In this document: one piece after another, positions 44,821 to 52,204 of the stretch
Layout of the letters: each line of letters begins with the position of its first letter
Numbering within the stretch: position 1 is the first letter of the stretch
From: Microscillaceae bacterium
GTDB taxonomy: Bacteria > Bacteroidota > Bacteroidia > Cytophagales > Microscillaceae
Assembly (NCBI GenBank): GCA_011390205.1
Contig: JAABSX010000025.1
Span: 1 to 56,320, forward strand
Length of the DNA: 56,320 nucleotides
Direction: 5' to 3'
Position numbers and translations under genes: made by a program
Notes under the pieces: model-generated
What the model was told of the DNA's origin: nothing
What the model saw: only the letters and a program-made list of their open reading frames with translations
Database searches by the model: none

Positions 44821-47646
44821 ATGGACCACAAAAGATTTAAAATATACAGCTCCTCAGCAGGCTCAGGCAAAACCTACACCCTCACCAAAGAATACCTCAA
44901 ACTTGCCTTGCAATCAGAAGACCCGCATTATTTCAGACATATTCTTGCAATCACTTTTACCAATGATGCTGCCAATGAAATGAAAGCCCGCATCGTGGGG
45001 GCACTGAGGGGCTTCTCTTTCCCTGAGCTTACCTCTGCCAAAGAGCAAAGCCGCAGCCAAGCACTGCTCGAAGAAATCTCCCAAGAAATCAAGCTTCCTG
45101 TTAAAACCCTTGCACTGAGAGCCCAACATATTTTTCATAAAATTATTTATAACTATACTGATTTTGCAGTCAGCACCATTGATAGCTTTGTCAATAAAAT
45201 CGTCAATGCCTTCACAAGAGAACTCGAAATCCCCTATAACTTTGAGGTGGATCTGGACACCGATGCCCTCCTCAAAAATGCCGTGGACAGGGTTTTGGAG
45301 AAAGTAGGGCAAGAAAGCAAAATCAAACTTTCTGATTTTATCATAGATTGGGTCAATCAAAAAACCGAAGAAGGAAAGAACTGGAGCAGAATTGCTCAAG
45401 ATTTGGTGTCTTTTGCCAAAGATTTGATGAATGAAAGTGCTTACCCTTTTCTCGAGCTATTACAAGAGCTAGACATTGATGACTTTCAGAGATTGCAGGT
45501 CCAAATCAAATTGCAACAGGACAAGATAGAAAAAGAGATTGTAAAGATTGCTAAAGATGCCGCACAGCTTATCTCTAAAAGCGGACTAAAAGACAGTGAC
45601 TTTCATCAAGGCTCAAGAGGAGTCCCTGGCTATTTTCAGAAGCACCAAGACCCCAATAAGTTCAAAATAAATGAAGAGCCTAACACGTATATCAGAGCAG
45701 CCCTAGAACAAGACAAATGGAGCAAAAACATCAATGCCAGCATAGAAAATATAAAAGGGCAGCTTGCCGATGCCATCTACGGAATAGAAGCCATTAAAAA
45801 AGACAAAGGAGGGCTTTCTATTTTTTTGGGGCGGCTCAAACCTCAACTTTATCAGCTTGCACTTATCAAAGAAATAGAAACTGAACTCAAAAAAGTAAAA
45901 CAAGAGAATAACAGCATACATATCTCTGACTCTAACAAAAAAATCGCTCAAATCATCAGCCACGAGCCTGTGCCGTATATTTATGAGCGTGTAGGCGAAA
46001 AATTTAACCATATTTTGATTGATGAATTTCAGGATACCTCTGTGCTACAATGGCAAAACCTCCTCCCTCTGGTAGAAAACAACCTTGCAGAAGGGCATTT
46101 TAACCTCATCGTGGGAGATGCCAAACAGGCAATCTACAGATGGCGTGGAGGAGAAATGGAACAACTTGTCTATCTCTATAAAAACAGAATCCAAGACATT
46201 GTCAAACTCTCAGGTGCGGATTCTCCCTTTCTGGAAGATAGATACGAAATGCTCCGACAAAACCACTTGCCTGCCCAGCTTAATTTTAATTTTAGAAGCT
46301 ACCAAGAGGTCATACAGTTTAACAATGATTTCTTCAATACCTTGCTAAAAACAGACTTCAAAACTAAATTTCCGCTCTTCCCAGAAATCTATGATGAGCA
46401 TTTTGCCCAAAAGGTGCCCCCACAAAATACCAAACAAGGCGGACACATAGAGATTCAGTTTATGGAAGAGGGCAAAGAATATGAAGAACAGACCCTGCAG
46501 CAGGTGCTGAAGCTCATCAACCAAATCCGTGAAGATGGCTTTGAATGGAGAGACATCGCTGTGCTGACACGCAACAACTCTAGAGGGAAACTTGTCGCCA
46601 ATTTTCTCAAAAAACAAGGCATTGATGTACTCTCACAAACATCTCTCTTGCTGGCTTCCGATGAGAAAGTCCGTTTTTTGGTGGCATTGCTCAAAGTAAT
46701 CCATAAGCCCGAAGATGGCCTTGCAAAATCTGAAGCCTTGTATTTGTTTTACAAAGTCGTCAAAAATGAAACGCCTACGCCTGCCACCAATCAAGAGATT
46801 AGCCTCATCGTATCAGGGTCTATTATGGCTTTTTATGATAAATTCAGTAACGAGGGCTACTCCCTGCACTATGCTCGCTTGCAGGCAATGGATTTATATG
46901 AGCTGGTAGAAAAGATGATAGAAGCATTTGGGCTGCTGCAAGAGCAAGGCCGCTTAGAGTATCTTTTCAGGTTTTTGGATGTCATCTTACAGTTTAGGCT
47001 CAAAACCAATACTACTTTAGAGACTTTCTTAGAATATTGGGAAGAAAAAAAAGAAGTGCTCAGCATCAATATCCCCAAAGATCTCAATGCCATTCAAGTA
47101 ACGACCATCCACAAATCTAAAGGGCTGGAGTATCCTGTGGTGATTTTGCCCTTTGCCGATTGGGATTTAGAGCCAAGAGCCAATTCTAGCCTATGGGTAG
47201 AAGTTCCTGAGAAGCTGCAAGAGGCTTTTGAACTGCCCGAAGGACGCAAACTCAAGGCTGCCCTCATCAACATGAGCAAAGATTTAGAAAAGACACCCAT
47301 TGATGAACAGTACCAAAATGAGTTACAAAAAACTTTTCTTGAGAGCATCAATATGTTGTATGTGGCACTGACTCGCCCTGTGCATCGCTTGTACTTATTG
47401 AGCAAAATGCTAAAAGATGGCAAAAAAGAAGTAAGCCAAAAAAGTGTTAATTACTTATTTTATGTCTATCTTTTGTCTAAAAACCTATGGGACAAAGACA
47501 CATCACAGTACATTCTCAATGTGGGAAAACCCCTCAGTGAAGAGGAAACAAAAGAGGAAGAAGCGTTTTTTTATGTAGAAGAGCTCATCTCTACTGCTGC
47601 CCACCGCAGAATCAAAACCTCTCATCATAAGCAAAAAAAGGCTTAA
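44821..47646 (+). CDS. UvrD/RecB-type superfamily I helicase (AddA-like)
   Basis: 941 residues. I chose the ATG at 44821 (MDHKRFKIYSSSAGSGKTYT), where Walker A SAGSGKT is at the N-terminus as in AddA/RecB proteins. Other motifs are LAITFTNDAANEMKARI (Ia), ILIDEFQDTS (II), LIVGDAKQAIYRWRGGE (III), VTTIHKSKGLEYPVVILPFA (V) and LYVALTRPVHRLYLL (VI). It unwinds DNA ends for recombinational repair. The usual C-terminal PD-(D/E)XK nuclease domain is missing: only about 90 residues follow motif VI, and they lack nuclease motifs. A nuclease partner (AddB-like) is not in the window. It converges, with a 4-bp overlap, on the next gene. Confidence 0.88.
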   Translation: MDHKRFKIYSSSAGSGKTYTLTKEYLKLALQSEDPHYFRHILAITFTNDAANEMKARIVGALRGFSFPELTSAKEQSRSQALLEEISQEIKLPVKTLALRAQHIFHKIIYNYTDFAVSTIDSFVNKIVNAFTRELEIPYNFEVDLDTDALLKNAVDRVLEKVGQESKIKLSDFIIDWVNQKTEEGKNWSRIAQDLVSFAKDLMNESAYPFLELLQELDIDDFQRLQVQIKLQQDKIEKEIVKIAKDAAQLISKSGLKDSDFHQGSRGVPGYFQKHQDPNKFKINEEPNTYIRAALEQDKWSKNINASIENIKGQLADAIYGIEAIKKDKGGLSIFLGRLKPQLYQLALIKEIETELKKVKQENNSIHISDSNKKIAQIISHEPVPYIYERVGEKFNHILIDEFQDTSVLQWQNLLPLVENNLAEGHFNLIVGDAKQAIYRWRGGEMEQLVYLYKNRIQDIVKLSGADSPFLEDRYEMLRQNHLPAQLNFNFRSYQEVIQFNNDFFNTLLKTDFKTKFPLFPEIYDEHFAQKVPPQNTKQGGHIEIQFMEEGKEYEEQTLQQVLKLINQIREDGFEWRDIAVLTRNNSRGKLVANFLKKQGIDVLSQTSLLLASDEKVRFLVALLKVIHKPEDGLAKSEALYLFYKVVKNETPTPATNQEISLIVSGSIMAFYDKFSNEGYSLHYARLQAMDLYELVEKMIEAFGLLQEQGRLEYLFRFLDVILQFRLKTNTTLETFLEYWEEKKEVLSINIPKDLNAIQVTTIHKSKGLEYPVVILPFADWDLEPRANSSLWVEVPEKLQEAFELPEGRKLKAALINMSKDLEKTPIDEQYQNELQKTFLESINMLYVALTRPVHRLYLLSKMLKDGKKEVSQKSVNYLFYVYLLSKNLWDKDTSQYILNVGKPLSEEETKEEEAFFYVEELISTAAHRRIKTSHHKQKKA

Positions 47647-47987
47647 ATCCGTTTTTCTAGCCACGAGACCCTGTCCCAGAGCTTTTGGCGGGTCTGTTTT
47701 ACTTGCAGATGCACAAACTCTTGGAGGGTCTGTTTAAAGTTTTGGGTATCTTCTTGGGTGAGTATGATTTGTGCATCCTCACAGATTCGGATAAAAAGAG
47801 ACTCAAGGTTTTGGGCTGTATCTTTGTAAATCAGGTCAAACAACATCTCTACTTCTGCCTCTCGCTCAGGATGCTCCACTAAAAAATGTGCATAAAAATT
47901 TATACTCATTTCTTGCCCTATGAGGTCTTGAATCCCCTTTTGATGTGATGCAAGGGTTTCTTTTAACTGCGCTTGAAAATTTAGCAT
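47643..47987 (-). CDS. Hypothetical 114-residue helical protein
   Basis: A small soluble protein. I chose the ATG at 47987 (MLNFQAQLKETLASHQ); a start at 48044 would add a basic 19-residue N-terminus. It is almost entirely helical, with FLVEHPEREAEVEMLFDLIY in the middle and FVHLQVKQTRQKLWDRVSWL at the end. There is no membrane segment, cysteine or catalytic motif. Its 3' end overlaps that of the helicase gene by 4 bp on the opposite strand. The family is not recognised. Confidence 0.45.
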   Translation of the reverse strand: MLNFQAQLKETLASHQKGIQDLIGQEMSINFYAHFLVEHPEREAEVEMLFDLIYKDTAQNLESLFIRICEDAQIILTQEDTQNFKQTLQEFVHLQVKQTRQKLWDRVSWLEKRI

Positions 47988-48381
47988 ATCTATTCTACTT
48001 GTTTTTATCCCGATTTGAAAATACCGACTCTTACCGTGTTTCAAATTTAGACGGCTTACTATCCCTGCAATATAATAAGAAGTAATGTATCTTTTTGAGT
48101 GATTTTTAGGGCATTTAGGGGTATTTTCTTATTTCTTTACTAAAAATTCTTTTTTTGATTAAAAATCAATGTTATGTAAAAAATGGCTAAAACCTTACAT
48201 TGCCTTCGAAAAGCGTTTATTTTCCAATCAAACTGTCCATTATTCCCATTTATGGAAAACATACTTATCCCTATTTTATATTAACCACTGATTATCAGAT
48301 ACTTATGTTTTAAATAACCCAGTGGCACAGCTTTGGTTATAAGAGTAAGCAAATAACACAAACTACAATAAAAGTAAAAAA
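47988..48381. other. Long AT-rich intergenic region
   Basis: 394 bp before the sugar transferase gene. I see no complete TAnnTTTG/TTTG promoter pair, no repeat and no RNA structure. A promoter for the transferase is expected here because the upstream gene is divergent. Confidence 0.35.
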
Positions 48382-49455
48382 ATGAAGCAGATATACCGAT
48401 TATCCCCCGATGCAATTTCTATCCAAAATGTAAAGCAAAACCCTTCTCAGATGATTACTTACGTCTGGATACACATTCAAATCTTGTTTGCTACACTCAT
48501 TCAAGCCCTTAGCCCTACTCAAACTCGCAGAGTGGTAGTGCTTGGACAAGGCAGCGAAGCCCAAAAACTTGCTCATTTTTTCAAAAAAGGAACTTGGGCA
48601 TATCAGTTTAAAGGCTACTTTGAATTTAACAAAACCAACCTTGAAGCATTCAAGCAGTATTGCACAACACAAAACATTGATGAGCTTTATTTGGCACATC
48701 CTAGCCAAGACCCTCAGTTAATTGAAGAACTGAATGCCTTTGCTAACAAAAATTTTATCTACCTGCGTGTAGCTCAGACTGAGAAGCCTAGTGCAAAGGT
48801 ATCTTCCTATTATTTTGATGATGTGCCTGTAATGGCACTTAGAAAAGAGCCACTTGCTTCTCGCAGCAATCAAATTCTAAAAAGAATTTTTGATGTAGTT
48901 TTCTCTTTTTGTGTACTTGTAGTCTTGTCTCTCTTTGTATTTCCTATCATTGCCATTGCCATTAAATTAGAATCTCGTGGTTCCGTATTTTTTGTACAAA
49001 TGCGTCCAGGTAAGAAAAATAAATTATTCCCTTGCTTCAAGTTCCGCTCTATGACTGCCAACAACGATACAGAGCAACAAGCTTCTAAAAACGATATGCG
49101 CATCACCAAAGTAGGTGCTTTCTTACGCAAGACTTCACTTGATGAGCTTCCTCAGTTTGCCAATGTACTGCTAGGGCATATGTCAGTAGTAGGCCCCCGC
49201 CCCAACATGCAAAAGCAATTAGAATATTACTCTACAGTAATAGACAACTACGCTGAGCGTCATTTTGTAACACCAGGCATCACAGGTTGGGCTCAAGTAA
49301 ATGGCTTTCGTGGAGAAACCAACACTATAGAACTGATGGAAAAAAGAGTAGAGTTAGACCTTGAATATATGCAAAAATGGAGTCTTTGGATGGATGTAAA
49401 AATTGTCTTCCGCACGGCTTACAATATGGTCAAGGGAGAAGAAATGGCCTACTAA
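48382..49455 (+). CDS. Polyprenyl-phosphate sugar-1-phosphate transferase
   Basis: 357 residues. The C-terminal half (about 168-357) is a bacterial sugar transferase domain. It has LKRIFDVVFSFCVLVVLSLF with the membrane helix, VQMRPGKKNKLFPCFKFRSM, KTSLDELPQFANVL and VVGPRP. The ending WMDVKIVFRTAYNMVKGEE is typical. It moves a sugar phosphate onto undecaprenyl phosphate, the first step of a surface polysaccharide. The N-terminal 150 residues hold only a CoA-binding-like domain (RRVVVLGQGSEAQKLAHFFK). The four N-terminal membrane helices usual in PssY/WbaP-like enzymes are missing, so this is a short form. No other polysaccharide gene is adjacent, and a terminator follows. Confidence 0.88.
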   Translation: MKQIYRLSPDAISIQNVKQNPSQMITYVWIHIQILFATLIQALSPTQTRRVVVLGQGSEAQKLAHFFKKGTWAYQFKGYFEFNKTNLEAFKQYCTTQNIDELYLAHPSQDPQLIEELNAFANKNFIYLRVAQTEKPSAKVSSYYFDDVPVMALRKEPLASRSNQILKRIFDVVFSFCVLVVLSLFVFPIIAIAIKLESRGSVFFVQMRPGKKNKLFPCFKFRSMTANNDTEQQASKNDMRITKVGAFLRKTSLDELPQFANVLLGHMSVVGPRPNMQKQLEYYSTVIDNYAERHFVTPGITGWAQVNGFRGETNTIELMEKRVELDLEYMQKWSLWMDVKIVFRTAYNMVKGEEMAY

Positions 49456-49510
49456 GTCAAAAAAAGCCATAAAAATTTAAAAATCGTATATTTGATAGTT
49501 TAGCATTAAA

Positions 49511-49542
49511 AAACCCAACTAATATTTAGTTGGGCTTTTTTT
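49511..49542 (+). terminator. Intrinsic terminator after the sugar transferase gene
   Basis: CCCAACTAA at 49514-49522 pairs with TTAGTTGGG at 49526-49534 around a short loop, followed by CTTTTTTT. The rest of 49456-49756 holds no other feature that I recognise. Confidence 0.85.
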
Positions 49543-49756
49543 ATGTCAATTTACTAGCCCACTTTTTAGAAACTAGCAGCAAAAAGACTTCTAATTCATA
49601 AAAAATCACTAAACTTGCAGCAGTAATATTTTATATAAAATTTACTAAGCATAGATTTTCGCCGAAAATTTATCCAAATCCTAGCATTCATTTAGAATTT
49701 GGTATATTTTTTTCACTTGGTGATGGTCTAAACTTAATTTACAAAGAATCTTGCTT

Positions 49757-50143
49757 ATGCCTCTTATCTCTGATATTTTTTATTCTGTACTTTGGTTCAT
49801 GTTTGTGGGTGCTGCCACAGGTTTTGTTGTTTACTTTTATATGAAGAAACAAATCAGTGCAAGCCTCCATGCCTACAAAACGCTCGAGTCCAAACACAAA
49901 AAAGCCCTTGATGCCTGTGAAGCACTAAAAAAAGAAACTGACCTAGAAATCCGTGCAAGAGACCGTAAGCTAGAAATAGTAGATGGAAAATACCTCGCCA
50001 TACAAGCCGAGTATCAGAATGCACAAAAAGCATTCAAAACACAACTAGAAGAGAAAAACAAACAAATTCAAGCTTTGCAAGGGCAGCAAATAGAAGACAG
50101 CCCAGAAGCTCCAGACAGTGAAGCATCCTCTCAGGATAAATAG
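49757..50143 (+). CDS. Single-pass membrane protein with coiled coil
   Basis: 128 residues. I chose the ATG at 49757 (MPLISDIFYSVLWFMF). One membrane helix (about 6-28, SVLWFMFVGAATGFVVYFYM) leads into a continuous coiled coil (about 30-110: SASLHAYKTLESKHKKALDA, LEIRARDRKLEIVDGKYLA). An acidic tail (EDSPEAPDSEASSQDK) ends it. The layout resembles small LapA-like or RmuC-N-terminal proteins, but no specific family signature is visible. Convergent with the flavoenzyme gene, with a 3-bp gap between stops. Confidence 0.55.
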   Translation: MPLISDIFYSVLWFMFVGAATGFVVYFYMKKQISASLHAYKTLESKHKKALDACEALKKETDLEIRARDRKLEIVDGKYLAIQAEYQNAQKAFKTQLEEKNKQIQALQGQQIEDSPEAPDSEASSQDK

Positions 50144-50146
50144 CCT

Positions 50147-51289
50147 CTAAACTTTGGCAATTTTATCTGCCAAATCTTGCCCTAGGAGGCTGCCCAATGC
50201 TACCCCCATTCCATTTAAACCTACGCCTGCCCATAGATTGGGCTTGATTTCTTTTAGAATCGGGTTGCGGTCTTCTGTGAAGCCCATAATGCCTGCCCAT
50301 TGATATTTAATTTTAAAATCAGTGTGAGGCAAAATAACTTCCGTCATTTTCTGGATTAAGTCTGCCTGAATCTTGGCATTTAATGCCATCAATGTGCTGG
50401 TCTCCGTTTCCAAATCTTGGTTGCGCCCTCCCCCAAAAAGTACTTGGCTGCCAAAATCACGAAAATAATAGAAGCCCTCATCAAAATGAAAAGTACCCTT
50501 GAATTTAAGCCCATTGATAGGCTCTGTAATCAATACCTGCCCTCTGCCTGGCTTCACGCCTAGCTCGGGCATCAGTTCTGAGCTAAAGGCATTGCTGCAT
50601 AGAAGGGCTTTGGGTGCAGTAAAATGCACATATTCTTTTGCTGCATGGGGCAGCACATGCAGCACGATGCGATCAGGGCTACTGGTATCGATTTGCTTTA
50701 CCTCTGTGCTTGTAAGCAAAGTAACCCCTCTTGACTGCACATACTTTTGCAGGGATTTCATCATCTTACCCGTGTGGATTTGGGCCTCATAAGGGTTAAA
50801 GATGAGTTTTTTGACTCCCGACTCCGAAAAACCAAATGGCTTAATCTTTTGACTTTCATCTCTAAACACATCTACCACAGGAAAAATACCCTTTAGCAGT
50901 TTGTTTACTTCTTTGATGCCTTGTATTTTAGGGATTTCTTTGTCAGAGATAAGCTCATAGCCTCCATAGTTTTCTAATCCGATGTTTTGCTCTCCCAATC
51001 TCTTTTTGAGAAGGTCAAGCCCTTTCCAGCGCCTTTCTACCCTCTGTAGCATGGCATCAGCATTGGTTTCGTTGATTTCACTCTGAAGCTCTGTCAGGCT
51101 TCCAAAACAGGCAAAACCTGCATTCTTGGTGCTTGCACCACTCGGAAAAATCCCCCGCTCTAGCACTGCTATCTCTGCCTGTGGCTCTTTTTCTATCAGT
51201 GCTGCGGCTGCCGAAAGCCCTACCAGCCCTCCCCCAATCACTAAATAATCATATTCTACAAAAGATTCTCTTTCCCAAAAACTAAGCAT
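50147..51289 (-). CDS. FAD-dependent amine/amino-acid oxidoreductase (DAO family)
   Basis: 380 residues. The dinucleotide-binding start is YLVIGGGLVGLSAAAALIEK (GxGxxG) followed by AVLERGIFPSGASTKNAGFA, where SGAST-KNAG is the FAD-contacting loop of the DAO family. TAPKALLCSNAFSSELMPEL and PGRGQVLITEPI are further family stretches. The ending PNLWAGVGLNGMGVALGSLL (GxNGxG) completes the FAD site. The family oxidises amino acids or N-methyl amines (sarcosine, glycine, proline) and passes electrons to oxygen or a carrier. Cytoplasmic. Substrate not readable. Confidence 0.85.
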   Translation of the reverse strand: MLSFWERESFVEYDYLVIGGGLVGLSAAAALIEKEPQAEIAVLERGIFPSGASTKNAGFACFGSLTELQSEINETNADAMLQRVERRWKGLDLLKKRLGEQNIGLENYGGYELISDKEIPKIQGIKEVNKLLKGIFPVVDVFRDESQKIKPFGFSESGVKKLIFNPYEAQIHTGKMMKSLQKYVQSRGVTLLTSTEVKQIDTSSPDRIVLHVLPHAAKEYVHFTAPKALLCSNAFSSELMPELGVKPGRGQVLITEPINGLKFKGTFHFDEGFYYFRDFGSQVLFGGGRNQDLETETSTLMALNAKIQADLIQKMTEVILPHTDFKIKYQWAGIMGFTEDRNPILKEIKPNLWAGVGLNGMGVALGSLLGQDLADKIAKV

Positions 51290-51554
51290 ATTTATTGGTG
51301 TTTTGTGTAAAGCGTTTACAGTATTTTGCCATTTTGTAAAAGTCTAAAATTAGAGAAATGTTACCATATCTCAAAAAATGTCTTGTCTCTGAGAGTAATC
51401 TTGACTTATGAATAAATAAAAATATGTTGATGTGTTTAATTTACTAAACAAATCACACTTACTTTGAATTATACAAGTACTTAAACTTATGCTCAAAAAT
51501 TGTGTACTGCTTGGCAAAAGCAGTTTTTGGTCATTTCAAAATTAGTATGCTATC

Positions 51555-51953
51555 ATGAAGGAAAAAAGTGCGTTACAAGCCATTGTCAAAAGTAAATGCC
51601 CACGCTGCCGAGAGGGAGATATGTTTTCAAGCTCTGCCTTTAGTTTGACCAAATTTGCAGATATGCCCTCACACTGCCCTGCATGTAACCTACGCTATGC
51701 CCGTGAGCCGAGTTTTTTTGATGGAGCAATGTATATCAGTTATGCCTTTTCGGTGGCCATCGTTGTTACTTTTGGTGTAGCTACTTACATCATTGGAGGA
51801 GACCCCGATGTCTGGGTGTATCTAACAGTGATTAGCATCGCTATTTTATTTTTCTTTAGATTTACCTTTAGGTATGCCCGTACACTGATGCTGCACCTTT
51901 TTGGAGGAGTAAGCTATGACCCTGAGAGCATCGAGAGACACGAGAGTAGATAG
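51555..51953 (+). CDS. DUF983-family protein
   Basis: 132 residues with four cysteines in a zinc-ribbon-like pattern: Cys15-Cys18 (KCPRCREGDMF) and Cys41-Cys44 (HCPACNLRYAREPSFFDG). Two membrane helices (about 58-80 and 85-103, with FRFTFRYARTLMLHLFGGV) follow. The family is widespread in Bacteroidota and alphaproteobacteria and its function is unknown. Monocistronic. The 265 bp upstream hold no clear promoter pair. Downstream lies a copy of the 46-nt palindrome. Confidence 0.82.
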   Translation: MKEKSALQAIVKSKCPRCREGDMFSSSAFSLTKFADMPSHCPACNLRYAREPSFFDGAMYISYAFSVAIVVTFGVATYIIGGDPDVWVYLTVISIAILFFFRFTFRYARTLMLHLFGGVSYDPESIERHESR

Positions 51954-52046
51954 CTATTGGTTAGTGTTTAAAGAATGGTTGTTGAGGAGTTTATAAAGGA
52001 CCAAGCATTTTTGTAGCGGCACTAGTCTGGATTTGTGTTTTTCCCC

Positions 52047-52092
52047 ATTTTTCCATGGCCCAGAGGTTGCAAGCTCTGGGCTGTGGAAAAAT
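52047..52092. repeat. 46-nt palindromic repeat, imperfect copy
   Basis: Same sequence and length as 56270-56315 but with four differences, so the inverted repeat is imperfect (CCATGGCCCAGAG versus CTCTGGGCTGTGG). REP-like; it lies between a DUF983 gene and a T9SS gene. Confidence 0.75.
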
Positions 52093-52135
52093 ATATAGTG
52101 GTATGGTATAGTTGATAATACAGCCCCTCAAACAC

Positions 52136-52165
52136 AAAAAACCCTCAGCACAAAGCACTGAGGGT
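52136..52165 (-). terminator. Intrinsic terminator of the LamG protein gene
   Basis: ACCCTCAG (52141-52148) pairs with CTGAGGGT (52158-52165). The A run at 52136-52141 is the U tract on the minus strand. Confidence 0.75.
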
Positions 52166-52204
52166 TTCACTCTTATAACAATAGTTTATTTATGAAAAGG
52201 GCTT

